DNA of 64,000 nucleotides from Bacillus crepusculi (GTDB lineage Bacteria; Bacillota; Bacilli; Bacillales; Bacillaceae): positions 434,001-498,000 of the forward strand of contig NZ_JACXXE010000001.1 of NCBI RefSeq assembly GCF_014764715.1, read 5' to 3'. This document shows positions 18,203-25,998 of this stretch, one piece after another. The notes below the pieces were generated by a model. The model was given only the letters and a program-made list of their open reading frames with translations. It was not told where the DNA came from and searched no databases. Every line of letters begins with the position of its first letter. The stretch's first letter is position 1. The position numbers and the translations under genes are program-made.

Positions 18203-18868
18203 TTAGTCATTCCATTGATACGTCCAGAAAATTTCTTCATCGAACCATTTTTGAACGACTGGTTCTTTATTTTTCAGCTTCTGCTCAAGTTCTTTCAGCA
18301 TGCCTTCTGTTTGTGTTCTGTGCGCTCTTAATGCATTTAATTTGATATCGGCTACATCTGTAATGTCGATCACAATATCTGCATTTCCTAGCACTTCTTC
18401 TCTATTTCTCGTAATGGCCATGCAGTATGTGACAGGACGGTCTTCTTTTTTCTTGCGGTAAAGAGCGCGGATGACGGCCTCCCCTGTCGCATCATGATCA
18501 GGGTGTACACCATGTCCTGGGTAAAAGGTGACAATAAGTGTTGGTTTGACTTCATCGATAATGTTTTCCATCACATCCGCCAAATACTCATCATCTTCAA
18601 ATTCGAGCGTCTTATCACGGAGGCCAAGCATACGCAAATCCGTGATATCCATTTCTTTACACGCGTTGATTAATTCCTGCTTTCTTAATTCAGGAAGTGT
18701 TTCACGATTGGCATATGTTGGGCTGCCCATATTTCTGCCCATTTCCCCAAGCGTCCCGCATGCATACGTGACTGGAATTCCGCGTTTTCTGCTTTGTGCA
18801 ATGAGACCTGCGACCCCAAAGGATTCATCATCGGGGTGAGGCAGCATCACTAGTACATGTTCGTTCAT
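18203..18868 (-). CDS. bshB2: bacillithiol biosynthesis deacetylase BshB2
   Basis: A 221-aa LmbE/PIG-L family zinc deacetylase. The zinc motifs are MLPHPDDES at the N-terminus and HGVHPDHDATG in the middle. It removes acetate from GlcNAc-malate in bacillithiol synthesis; in B. subtilis BshB2 is the minor enzyme beside BshB1 and may also act in bacillithiol-conjugate turnover. The ATG at 18868 has AAAGGGTG seven bases upstream; a GTG one codon earlier is possible. It follows yojF by 18 bases, in one operon with two upstream small genes. The low-molecular-weight thiol theme links to brxA at 53.4 kb. Confidence 0.92.
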   Translation of the reverse strand: MNEHVLVMLPHPDDESFGVAGLIAQSRKRGIPVTYACGTLGEMGRNMGSPTYANRETLPELRKQELINACKEMDITDLRMLGLRDKTLEFEDDEYLADVMENIIDEVKPTLIVTFYPGHGVHPDHDATGEAVIRALYRKKKEDRPVTYCMAITRNREEVLGNADIVIDITDVADIKLNALRAHRTQTEGMLKELEQKLKNKEPVVQKWFDEEIFWTYQWND

Positions 18869-18886
18869 CACTTGTCACCCTTTCTT

Positions 18887-19237
18887 CTACACCTGAAATG
18901 GTGTTTCACTAATTTGTAATGAGATCGCTAGTTTTCCGTCTGGCAAATGCCCTGCTAATAAAAGGCGGCCCTGGTCATCAAACTCATAATCGGTTAATCC
19001 TTCTGCGTAAATCCAGCCATCTTCTGTTTTCATTCCAACACGGTACGGACCTTGTCCTTTTATTTTCGCCTGTGAATAGACGACTTTTGCATTGCGGATA
19101 TACGCCACAACTGTCATATTTTGTTCATTTACATGAGCTGAATAAGAACCAGTAGTCGTTTCAAGATGAACGAAGACTGGACGATTTAAAAACGATTCAA
19201 GATGTGCAGTGACATCCTCCGTTTGAATTGGTTTCAT
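18887..19237 (-). CDS. yojF: YojF family protein
   Basis: A 116-aa soluble protein of the small Bacillus family DUF1806, with a beta-rich pattern (SYSAHVNEQNMTVVAYIRNAK, then GPYRVGMKT) that suggests a compact barrel. It lies directly upstream of bshB2 in this and in B. subtilis, so a link to thiol metabolism is plausible but unproven. Its ATG overlaps the stop codon of the preceding gene by the ATGA arrangement, implying translational coupling. Confidence 0.8.
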   Translation of the reverse strand: MKPIQTEDVTAHLESFLNRPVFVHLETTTGSYSAHVNEQNMTVVAYIRNAKVVYSQAKIKGQGPYRVGMKTEDGWIYAEGLTDYEFDDQGRLLLAGHLPDGKLAISLQISETPFQV

Positions 19238-19515
19238 GAGTGGTTCCTTCCTTCATTTTGAATTAATTCTCGCAGCTTTTTCGTATGTAAGCTGATCAGC
19301 TGCAATTGATGATCATGATGAACAGCACTTTCTAATATTCTCTCCACAGCGAGCACATACTTTTGATGTAATGATTTTCTCGCTCGCGGATGGGTACGTG
19401 CGTCGAGTAAATCATCACATATCGCCTCGAGTAAAGAAGACATATCATCGACATCAAGCTGACGATTTTTCCATAAAGATTGATAAGCGGCTGTAAGCTC
19501 ATTGGCTGATGACAT
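19234..19515 (-). CDS. hypothetical helical protein upstream of yojF
   Basis: A 93-aa protein starting MSSANELTAAYQSL, with largely helical, charged sequence including DLLDARTHPRARKSLHQ. No signal or membrane segment. The ATG at 19515 is preceded by AGAGGTGATC, much better than the in-frame upstream ATG at 19569. Its stop overlaps the yojF start, making it the first gene of a three-gene unit with yojF and bshB2. I do not recognise a family. Confidence 0.65.
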   Translation of the reverse strand: MSSANELTAAYQSLWKNRQLDVDDMSSLLEAICDDLLDARTHPRARKSLHQKYVLAVERILESAVHHDHQLQLISLHTKKLRELIQNEGRNHS

Positions 19516-19567
19516 GTGATCACCTCTACAGTTTTGGTAACAACTTATTATGACATGATCCGCCTTC

Positions 19568-19585
19568 AAAAAAAAGCAAACTGCT
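19568..19585 (-). terminator. possible terminator of the RarD-type gene
   Basis: On the minus strand a short 5-bp stem AAGCA-GTT-TGCTT runs into eight T. The stem is small, so confidence is limited, but it lies just past the stop codon of the permease gene. Confidence 0.45.
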
Positions 19586-19593
19586 TGTTCTAT

Positions 19594-20499
19594 TTAATGA
19601 GAGTTCGCTGTTTTTTTCATTCGTAATTGTGAGGTGGTAAACAAGAAAATCGCCACCCAAATACAAAGAAACGTCACGATTTTTGCCGCAGATAAGTGTT
19701 CGTGATACACAAAGAGACCTAAAAACAGCGTAATCGTCGGTGCAATGTATTGCAAAATACCCACTTGATAAAGAGGAAGTCTTTTTGCACCTTCAGAAAA
19801 TAAAAGAAGCGGCACAGCTGTAAAGACCCCTGCAAAAAATAAGAGGCCAAGCGATCCGAAGCTGCTCGGGTTCATGGTGACCACAGGTTCCTTTAAGAAG
19901 AAGAATAAGTAAATAAGTGCAGCTGGTGCGAGTAGTAGTGTTTCAATCGTTAACCCAATCGCACTCGTAAAGCTCATCCTTTTTTTAATCAGTCCATAGA
20001 AACCAAAGCTAAAGGCTAATAAAAGAGCAACGAAAGGAAATGAGCCATACTGGACCGTTGAAATGATCACACCAGCGGCGGCAATGAGTATCGCGATCGT
20101 TTGCATTTTATTCAGTCGTTCTTTCAAGAAAAGGATCCCTAATAAAACGGATACTAACGGATTAATATAGTACCCTAAACTTGCTTCTAGCATAAGATGA
20201 TGGTTGACCGCCCAAATGTACACATACCAGTTGACCGAAATTAAAATAGCAGATAAAAGTAATGAGAAAAGTGCTTTTCCATCCATCATCAGCCCTTTCA
20301 CAGTCTGCATCGCTGGACGGACTTGCTTTAGATAAAGGAGAATACCGCACATAAAAATAAATGACCAGACAATTCTGTGCGCTAAAATTTCGCCTGACGA
20401 AATATGCTCCATCAACTTCCAATATAACGGGAATAGCCCCCATAATGTAAAAGATGCTGCCGTATACAAAACACCTTTTGAATGCTGCTGTTCGTTCAA
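19594..20499 (-). CDS. yojE: EamA/RarD family permease
   Basis: A 301-aa membrane protein with ten hydrophobic helices of the drug/metabolite transporter superfamily, RarD branch. The N-terminal GVLYTAASFTLWGLFPLYWK and the HRIVWSFIF that follows are typical of RarD. The start is uncertain. An ATG at 20508 lies almost on top of the AAAGG ribosome site, whereas the in-frame TTG at 20499 is about ten bases away, so I use the TTG. Substrate unknown. The symbol follows the order yojG-yojF-yojE of B. subtilis. Confidence 0.8.
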   Translation of the reverse strand: MNEQQHSKGVLYTAASFTLWGLFPLYWKLMEHISSGEILAHRIVWSFIFMCGILLYLKQVRPAMQTVKGLMMDGKALFSLLLSAILISVNWYVYIWAVNHHLMLEASLGYYINPLVSVLLGILFLKERLNKMQTIAILIAAAGVIISTVQYGSFPFVALLLAFSFGFYGLIKKRMSFTSAIGLTIETLLLAPAALIYLFFFLKEPVVTMNPSSFGSLGLLFFAGVFTAVPLLLFSEGAKRLPLYQVGILQYIAPTITLFLGLFVYHEHLSAAKIVTFLCIWVAIFLFTTSQLRMKKTANSH

Positions 20500-20537
20500 T
20501 CTAACCATTCCTTTCTAAACCTATCGTATATTATAGC

Positions 20538-20565
20538 ACGCACTCAGCTGAATGGGCATATACTA
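20538..20565 (+). promoter_or_regulatory. sigma-K type promoter of gerT
   Basis: AC at 20538-20539, 17 bases, then CATATACTA at 20557-20565 fit the sigma-K consensus (AC, 16-17 bases, CATANNNTA). The coat gene gerT starts 30 bases later. Confidence 0.6.
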
Positions 20566-20594
20566 ATTCAGGGCATTTAGAAAGGATGATTTGC

Positions 20595-21068
20595 ATGTTT
20601 GACTGGAACCGATTATTCCCTTTTCAAAAGCAATTTTCGAAAGAAGCCTTAAAGAATTCGGACCCTAAAGACGTTGAGCAGTATGTCAATCAAGTGATGG
20701 AAAGTGTATTCGGCTCCAATTATCCTGCTCAGTTCCCTTTTCAGGACCCACTCTCTCAAAAACAAAAAAAGGGAGAAACGGACGTCAAAAAAGAAAAGGA
20801 GCCCGAAGTTGAAGTGTTCGAGACAACTGATCATGTGTTTGTCAAAATTGAGCTTGCTCGTCCGAACACGGAAAAAGTAAAAATCAAACATACAGCCAAT
20901 CTGCTGTTTATCGATCATTTCCCTGAGGAGAATGCACAAAAAAAGGTCGTCCTGCCTGCTGCTGTGAAAAGGAAAGGAACGAAGGCTTCTTATCAAGACG
21001 GGATTTTGGAGATTATGTTCTTAAAGCATGATGATCCGGGAATTTCTGAAATTGATATTCCATTATAA
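20595..21068 (+). CDS. gerT: spore coat/germination protein GerT
   Basis: A 157-aa protein with an alpha-crystallin/Hsp20-like beta-sandwich in the C-terminal half (EVEVFETTDHVFVKIELARP, then a conserved turn before DGILEIMFLK) and a charged Lys-rich centre. GerT in B. subtilis is an inner-coat component needed for normal germination, made in the mother cell under sigma-K. The ATG at 20595 follows AAAGG by nine bases; another ATG three codons earlier lacks spacing. A sigma-K-like promoter lies upstream, consistent with that role. Confidence 0.8.
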   Translation: MFDWNRLFPFQKQFSKEALKNSDPKDVEQYVNQVMESVFGSNYPAQFPFQDPLSQKQKKGETDVKKEKEPEVEVFETTDHVFVKIELARPNTEKVKIKHTANLLFIDHFPEENAQKKVVLPAAVKRKGTKASYQDGILEIMFLKHDDPGISEIDIPL

Positions 21069-21069
21069 A

Positions 21070-21097
21070 AAGCCTGCTTTGATATTGAAGCAGGCTT
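21070..21097. terminator. terminator of gerT
   Basis: Perfect 10-bp arms AAGCCTGCTT and AAGCAGGCTT enclose an 8-base loop, followed by ACTCTTTTT. It lies between convergent genes and may serve both. Confidence 0.8.
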
Positions 21098-21107
21098 ACT
21101 CTTTTTC

Positions 21108-21326
21108 TTAATAATATGGTGGATATCCGCCGCCATAAGGCGGTGGAACAGGCGGTGGTGGTGGCGGGTAATATGGGCGAGGATAATTAAAAATCGCACT
21201 TCCTAGAAATCCGCCAAGCAGTCCGCCGACTAAAGGAGCGCCAAAACCAAAAAACAAAGGGACTCTGGATTCATATGGCGGAATGCCAGGGGCGCCGCCT
21301 CGAAAATACGGAGTATGAGGGTACAT
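21108..21326 (-). CDS. small Gly/Pro-rich protein
   Basis: A 72-aa protein beginning MYPHTPYFRGGAPG, with a hydrophobic glycine-rich stretch (FGAPLVGGLLGGFLGSAIF) and a Pro/Tyr/Gly tail with seven consecutive Pro. The composition resembles Bacillus coat or exported small proteins such as YojB, YodI and the Yuz family. AAAGGAGGAG lies six bases before ATG 21326, which decides the start. It sits convergent to gerT and upstream-proximal to yodB. In B. subtilis yojB occupies this position; I judge it the likely counterpart but do not assign the symbol. Confidence 0.6.
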   Translation of the reverse strand: MYPHTPYFRGGAPGIPPYESRVPLFFGFGAPLVGGLLGGFLGSAIFNYPRPYYPPPPPPVPPPYGGGYPPYY

Positions 21327-21401
21327 GCATTTCTCCTCCTTTGTCATGTGCCTAACATCAGCATATTCATCAGGAGTCAAAACGTTTGGGCAAACCCGAA
21401 A

Positions 21402-21734
21402 CTAAGCTTGCTCCTTTTTTTCATGAGAATCTGCATACTCCCCTGCCCAGCGTGATACCTCTCCGAATACATCGTTGAGTGCATTCCCTTTTTCGGTTAA
21501 ACAATAGATGACTTTCACAGGTGTCTCAGGGAGGACAGTTCGCTCTATAATACCTTCTTGCTCGAGCTCTTTTAAACGTTCTGCGAGCATTTTTTGACTG
21601 ATGGATGGGATAATGTCCGTCAGGTCTTTAAACCGTTTTGGACCATCAAGCAATACATGAATAATGAGACCATTCCACCTTTTGCCAAGAAGTAAAAAAG
21701 CTTGCTGAATGTGTGGACATAATTGGAATTCCAT
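21402..21734 (-). CDS. yodB: HxlR/DUF24-family redox-sensing repressor
   Basis: A 110-aa winged-helix regulator of the DUF24/HxlR type; YodB in B. subtilis represses quinone and azo reductases and the nitroreductase gene yodC, and is inactivated by quinones and diamide. The sensor Cys6 is conserved (MEFQLCPH), and the recognition region LLGKRWNGLIIHVLLDGPKRF is nearly identical to what I recall for YodB. The C-terminal cysteines of B. subtilis YodB (about 101 and 108) are absent; instead one Cys stands near residue 78 (VIYCLTEKG). It is divergent from its presumed target yodC. Confidence 0.9.
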   Translation of the reverse strand: MEFQLCPHIQQAFLLLGKRWNGLIIHVLLDGPKRFKDLTDIIPSISQKMLAERLKELEQEGIIERTVLPETPVKVIYCLTEKGNALNDVFGEVSRWAGEYADSHEKKEQA

Positions 21735-21801
21735 AAATTTCAGCCTTTCTTTTCATGATTGTTTGACAAACTAATGGTATACAATTTAAAATATCTCTAG
21801 T

Positions 21802-21838
21802 TACAATAAGTAAGTTTCTCACTTTTTTAGTTATTGTA
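21802..21838. promoter_or_regulatory. candidate YodB operator between yodB and yodC
   Basis: The divergent spacer holds arms TACAATAA (21802-21809) and TTATTGTA (21831-21838), each also part of a repeated TAGTTA, with further symmetry inside. A TACTATTTG motif, which I associate with YodB-type boxes, follows at 21842-21850. This placement fits dual control of yodB and yodC. Confidence 0.45.
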
Positions 21839-21873
21839 CCATACTATTTGCAAAAACGGGAGGAAATATCCAT

Positions 21874-22491
21874 ATGGCGATTGATCAAAAAACGATTGAC
21901 ATTTTAAAAGAAAGAGCTTCAGTAAAAGAGTATGATACAACTCATGAAATGACAAAAGAAGAACTAACAGAGCTTCTTGATATTACAACAAAAGCACCAT
22001 CTGCCTGGAACCTTCAGCATTGGCATTTTACTGTTTTCCATAGTGCTGAATCAAAAGCAAAGCTTCTTCCAATCGCTTACAACCAAAAGCAAGTCGCTCA
22101 AGCATCGGCTGTGATTGCTGTGTTAGGTGATCTTGAAGCCAATCAAAATGGCGAAAAAATCTACAGCGAGCTAGCTGAACAAGGTTTCATTACAGAAGAC
22201 ATTAAAGAAACTCTGATGACGCAAATCAATGGTGCTTACCAAAGCGAGCAGTATGCACGTGAAGCTGCGTATTCAAACGCTTCGTTAGCTGCTATGCAGT
22301 TAATGATTGCGGCGAAAGCAATGGGATATGATACATGCGCAATGGGCGGTTTCAGCAAAGAAGCGTACGTGAAAGAATTCAATGTGAGCGGCCGCTACGA
22401 GCCAGTGATGTTGATTTCTGTTGGGAAAGCAGCAAAAGAAGCTCATAAAAGCAATCGTTTTGACATCGAAGAAGTATCTGATTTCCTATAA
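21874..22491 (+). CDS. yodC: nitroreductase family NAD(P)H:FMN oxidoreductase
   Basis: A 205-aa flavin enzyme of the nitroreductase superfamily. The FMN-phosphate region is SVKEYD near residue 16, the conserved KAPSAWNLQHWHF lies near residues 44-56, and MIAAKAMGYDTCAMGGF matches the late family block. Such enzymes reduce quinones or nitro compounds with two electrons, in line with control by the quinone-sensing repressor YodB next door. ATG 21874 follows GGGAGGAAAT. It is monocistronic with its own terminator. Confidence 0.92.
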   Translation: MAIDQKTIDILKERASVKEYDTTHEMTKEELTELLDITTKAPSAWNLQHWHFTVFHSAESKAKLLPIAYNQKQVAQASAVIAVLGDLEANQNGEKIYSELAEQGFITEDIKETLMTQINGAYQSEQYAREAAYSNASLAAMQLMIAAKAMGYDTCAMGGFSKEAYVKEFNVSGRYEPVMLISVGKAAKEAHKSNRFDIEEVSDFL

Positions 22492-22501
22492 AAAATGGCA
22501 G

Positions 22502-22530
22502 AGTCTCAGCTTTCATGCTGGGGCTTTTTT
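22502..22530 (+). terminator. terminator of yodC
   Basis: Arms AGTCTCAGC and GCTGGGGCT pair with two G-U wobbles around a six-base loop, followed by TTTTT. Confidence 0.75.
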
Positions 22531-22668
22531 ATTTGCTTTAAATATTATTCCTCCATACTTTTTTTAAGCTCACGCTCTTTTTAGCCTTCATTATTCTCTC
22601 CTTTTGAGAATGAAAGCGTTATATTAGTATGATATTCTCAAAAATGATTGTTTTTTCTGAAAATGGTC

Positions 22669-22697
22669 TTGTGATCTAATCTGACAACTGCTATTAT
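22669..22697 (+). promoter_or_regulatory. promoter of the yodF unit with an overlapping TnrA/GlnR box
   Basis: TTGTGA (22669-22674) and TATTAT (22692-22697) are 17 bases apart. The sequence TGTGATCTAATCTGACA (22670-22686) matches the TnrA/GlnR consensus TGTNA-N7-TNACA at every fixed position. It covers the -35 and part of the spacer, a position that suggests repression. I recall yodF among TnrA-linked genes of B. subtilis. Confidence 0.6.
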
Positions 22698-22729
22698 TAT
22701 GAAATTACAAAATATTAGAGGAGGAAATC

Positions 22730-22948
22730 ATGAATAAAAAATTGATGCTGGCACTACTTATATCGATTCCTTTCATCGGACAGCTTGCACTGCTTCCCTT
22801 TGTGAATCGTATTCATCCATTTGTGATCGGGCTACCCTTTTTCCACTTTTGGCTCTTACTATGGATTGTTCTCACACCAGTTTGCACATTTATCATTTAC
22901 CGGATGCAACATTCAAATGGAGGAACTGACGAATGCAAGGAAATTTAA
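22730..22948 (+). CDS. DUF3311 small membrane protein
   Basis: A 72-aa protein with two hydrophobic helices (MLALLISIPFIGQLALLPFV and PFFHFWLLLWIVLTPVCTF) and a short polar tail. The short DUF3311 proteins are regularly encoded immediately before an SSS-family sodium symporter, and the pair is thought to form one transport unit. Here its 3' end overlaps the symporter start by 16 bases. GAGGAGG stands before ATG 22730. Confidence 0.8.
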   Translation: MNKKLMLALLISIPFIGQLALLPFVNRIHPFVIGLPFFHFWLLLWIVLTPVCTFIIYRMQHSNGGTDECKEI

Positions 22949-24426
22949 CAGCTTTATTGATTACTGCAAGTATTATTTTCATCGTCGTGATCATCGGATT
23001 TGCCGCTGGTCGTGATAAATCGTCAAGACAGTCGGTAGAAGAATGGTCTGTCGGCGGGAGAAAATTCGGCGGGTTGCTCGTCTGGTTCCTCGTTGGCGCG
23101 GACTTATACACAGCTTATACCTTTTTAGGGCTGACAAGTACAGCTTATACGGCAGGAAGTGTCGCTTTTTTCGCTATCCCTTATTCGGTCCTTGCTTATT
23201 TTATTGCGTATTTTTTCTTACCGAAACTTTGGACGGTTGCGAAAAATCACAAGCTTACAACCCTTGCTGATTATGCACGTGAGCGGTTTGACAGCAAGCT
23301 GTTATCAAGTTTGATTGCCATTGTTGGTGTACTTATGCTGATTCCTTATATTTGCCTTCAGCTGAGCGGGATTCAAGATACGTTAACTGTCGCTGGAACG
23401 AATTATATTAATGTGAATGCAGTTGTTATCATTTCATTTATTTTAGTTGCACTTTATACATTTTTCAGTGGAATTAAAGGCCCTACATATACAGCCATTA
23501 TTAAGGATATTCTTGTTTGGGTGATCATGCTCTTTATGGTCGTTTCTCTACCAATTATCCATTTTAACGGATGGACGCCGATGATGAATACGTTAGCCAA
23601 GGAAGCGCCGCAGCTTCTGACGATACCTGAAGGCGGCCCAAAAGGCATTTTATGGTTCATCACTGCTTCAGGTGTTTCTGCCCTTGCTCTTTTTATGTGG
23701 GCACATGCGGCAACTGGGGTTTTTACAGCCAAAAGCGCAGATGCCATCCGTAAAAACAGCATGTTTTTACCTCTTTATAATATTGTATTGATTTTGGTCA
23801 TCTTCCTTGGATTTATTGCCTTTTTAGTCTTACCAGAGGATACAAATCCAAGATTTGCTCTTCTTCATTTAATTCAAACGTCATACGGCGGCGTGATGCA
23901 GGGACTCGCTTATTCAACGATTGCACTAGCTTCCCTCATTCCATGCTCTATTATGGCCATTGGCGCATCGAATTTATTTGCGAATAATTTATACCGTGAC
24001 TTAATTCATCCGAATGTGTCTCCGAAAAAATTAACCATGATTACACGTTCGATGGTATTTATCGTCATCGGGCTGGCTCTTTTATTCGGGATGCTGTTCC
24101 CGACTGCACTTGTCACACTTCAACTGATTGGCGTTTCAGGAATGGTGCAAATTTTCCCAGCGATTGCGATCAGCTTGTTCTGGAAAAAGCAATCGAGAGA
24201 GGCAACGATTGCCGGGCTGATCATTGGCCTCATCGTCACCTTTACAGCGAATATCTCACAAGTCACGTTCGGACTTTATGAAGGTTTTCTTGGTTTACTA
24301 GCAAACGTTGTGGTCATCTTGATTTTGAATCCATTCTTCCAAAAGAATGTCACATCTAATTCAGTGACAAATGATCTATTTGAAAAGGACAACGAAAAAG
24401 CAGAAGCGATGGCAAATGAAGCATAA
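22933..24426 (+). CDS. yodF: sodium:solute symporter (SSS family)
   Basis: A 497-aa membrane protein with thirteen predicted helices of the SSS family (proline/pantothenate/monocarboxylate type). The family block SVGGRKFGGLLVWFLVGAD occurs near residues 40-58 and the later GVSALALFMWAHAATGVF segment is typical. Coupled to the DUF3311 protein in front, as in MctC/PanF-like systems. A TnrA/GlnR-type box upstream points to nitrogen-responsive expression, so an amino acid or another nitrogenous solute is a reasonable substrate, though a monocarboxylate cannot be excluded. Confidence 0.88.
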   Translation: MQGNLTALLITASIIFIVVIIGFAAGRDKSSRQSVEEWSVGGRKFGGLLVWFLVGADLYTAYTFLGLTSTAYTAGSVAFFAIPYSVLAYFIAYFFLPKLWTVAKNHKLTTLADYARERFDSKLLSSLIAIVGVLMLIPYICLQLSGIQDTLTVAGTNYINVNAVVIISFILVALYTFFSGIKGPTYTAIIKDILVWVIMLFMVVSLPIIHFNGWTPMMNTLAKEAPQLLTIPEGGPKGILWFITASGVSALALFMWAHAATGVFTAKSADAIRKNSMFLPLYNIVLILVIFLGFIAFLVLPEDTNPRFALLHLIQTSYGGVMQGLAYSTIALASLIPCSIMAIGASNLFANNLYRDLIHPNVSPKKLTMITRSMVFIVIGLALLFGMLFPTALVTLQLIGVSGMVQIFPAIAISLFWKKQSREATIAGLIIGLIVTFTANISQVTFGLYEGFLGLLANVVVILILNPFFQKNVTSNSVTNDLFEKDNEKAEAMANEA

Positions 24427-24460
24427 GAAAAAGCAGTCCCTTGATGAGGACTGCTTTTTC
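24427..24460. terminator. bidirectional terminator between yodF and ctpA
   Basis: Arms GAAAAAGCAGTCC and GGACTGCTTTTTC are perfect over 13 bp with an 8-base loop and T-rich flanks on both strands. Confidence 0.93.
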
Positions 24461-24461
24461 T

Positions 24462-25847
24462 TTATTTTATTTCTTTTTTCAAGACGTCAATGGCTTTTTT
24501 CATTTGCGTATCATTTTTCTTGAGCTTATCTTGGATCTTTGTCATGAGTACTGTCGTTGTATCCCCTGTGAGAATACCATCTGCCTTTAGATCGTGATCT
24601 GTTTGGAAGCTTTTCACGATCGACTGGAATGCTTGATCGTACTCGCCGTTTGCTTTTGCTTTGTAGCCAAGCGCTTGGAACATTTTTTGAGCCGCTTTGA
24701 CTTCATCACCATTATCATTCAGCTGATACGTCTTTTTCGGGCTTAAATATGGCAGTTTCGCATAACTTGGCAGAGATGCTTTGACCTGTGGTTCAATTCC
24801 TTTTTTATGAATCCATGAACCGTTCGGTGTCAGCCACTTGGCAATGGTTAACTTCACACTAGAACCATCATTATAGCTTTGCGCATTTTGAACAGTGCCT
24901 TTACCAAATGTCTTTTCTCCTACAATTTGAATGCCTGAGGATTGATGCAGTGCCGCCGCCATGATTTCAGCAGCGCTCGCTGATCCACCGTTTACAAGGA
25001 CCACTGCCGGCTGATGAACCTTGCGTTCTTTCTCAGCTTTGTACACTTGTTTTTTCCCTTTTTCTTCAACCTGCATAATGACTTTTCCTTTATCGATAAA
25101 GTCATTACTCATTTCAATCGCTTCTGTCATAATACCGCCTGGATTATCTCTCAGGTCGATGACAAATCCTTTTGCCCCTTTTTTCTCAAGGTCATCAATC
25201 GCTTTATCTAGCTCTTTAGATGTTGTTTCAGCAAAGGACGTAATTTGGATTTCTCCTATTTTGTCTTTTGTTAATTTGGCATAAACCGTCTCAAGCGGAA
25301 TGGTGTCTCTTGTAATGTTCACATCAATATTGCCAACACCTTGCCGATTGAGATACAGCTTGACATCCGTTCCTTTTTTGCCCCTGATGAGTGAAACTGC
25401 TTTGTTTACCGACATGCCTTTTGTACTTTTTCCATCTACCTTTACAATGCGATCATGAGGTTTCAAACCAGCTTTTTCAGCAGGAGAGCCTTTAATCGGT
25501 GCGACAATTAAAATTTGTCCATCCTTTTCTTCTACTTGTGCACCAATTCCTTCAAATGAGGAAGAAATGGTGTTGTTAAACCCTTCGGCTTCCTCCTGAT
25601 CCATATATGTAGAGTATGGATCATCAAGTGATGCAATCATTCCTTGAATCGCACCATCTACTAGTTTTTGATCATCCGTTTTTTCGTAATACTCATCTTT
25701 TACTTTCGTATAGGCAGCCATGAGTTTACTAAACTTCTCATCTCCTGAGACACTGACAGCACCTTGTTTTGTGATCACAAATGTAATCGCTGAGGAAAGT
25801 GCAGCTGTCACCAGAATGGCTATCACGAATTTAAATTGTTTTTTCAA
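24462..25847 (-). CDS. ctpA: carboxy-terminal processing serine protease CtpA
   Basis: A 461-aa S41-family protease anchored by an N-terminal helix (FVIAILVTAALSSAITFVIT). A PDZ domain with the carboxylate loop FEGIGAQVEE follows (about residues 95-180), then the catalytic core with the nucleophile Ser in GGSASAAEIMAAAL and the general-base Lys in EKTFGKGTVQ. The C-terminus is a peptidoglycan-binding domain ending in QSIVKSFQTDHDLKADG. It trims exported or membrane proteins. The start is TTG at 25847 with AAAGGTGG eight bases upstream; longer in-frame starts would run into the yodH promoter region. Divergent from yodH. Confidence 0.92.
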   Translation of the reverse strand: MKKQFKFVIAILVTAALSSAITFVITKQGAVSVSGDEKFSKLMAAYTKVKDEYYEKTDDQKLVDGAIQGMIASLDDPYSTYMDQEEAEGFNNTISSSFEGIGAQVEEKDGQILIVAPIKGSPAEKAGLKPHDRIVKVDGKSTKGMSVNKAVSLIRGKKGTDVKLYLNRQGVGNIDVNITRDTIPLETVYAKLTKDKIGEIQITSFAETTSKELDKAIDDLEKKGAKGFVIDLRDNPGGIMTEAIEMSNDFIDKGKVIMQVEEKGKKQVYKAEKERKVHQPAVVLVNGGSASAAEIMAAALHQSSGIQIVGEKTFGKGTVQNAQSYNDGSSVKLTIAKWLTPNGSWIHKKGIEPQVKASLPSYAKLPYLSPKKTYQLNDNGDEVKAAQKMFQALGYKAKANGEYDQAFQSIVKSFQTDHDLKADGILTGDTTTVLMTKIQDKLKKNDTQMKKAIDVLKKEIK

Positions 25848-25998
25848 AAAAACACCACCTTTATCTCCTTTCATTATTATCAAGGACGATTCTCCATCCG
25901 TCAACCAATGGATCAAACTTCTATTTGAAAAGAAAAGCCATTTGACCCTGCATTGCATAATCTTTAGAGAGGAACATGATAAGGAAAGAAGGGATTTC

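Noticed and set aside
25720-25998. Longer start of yodH
   Set aside because: The extra 93 codons overlap ctpA on the other strand and the good ribosome site lies directly before ATG 25999.
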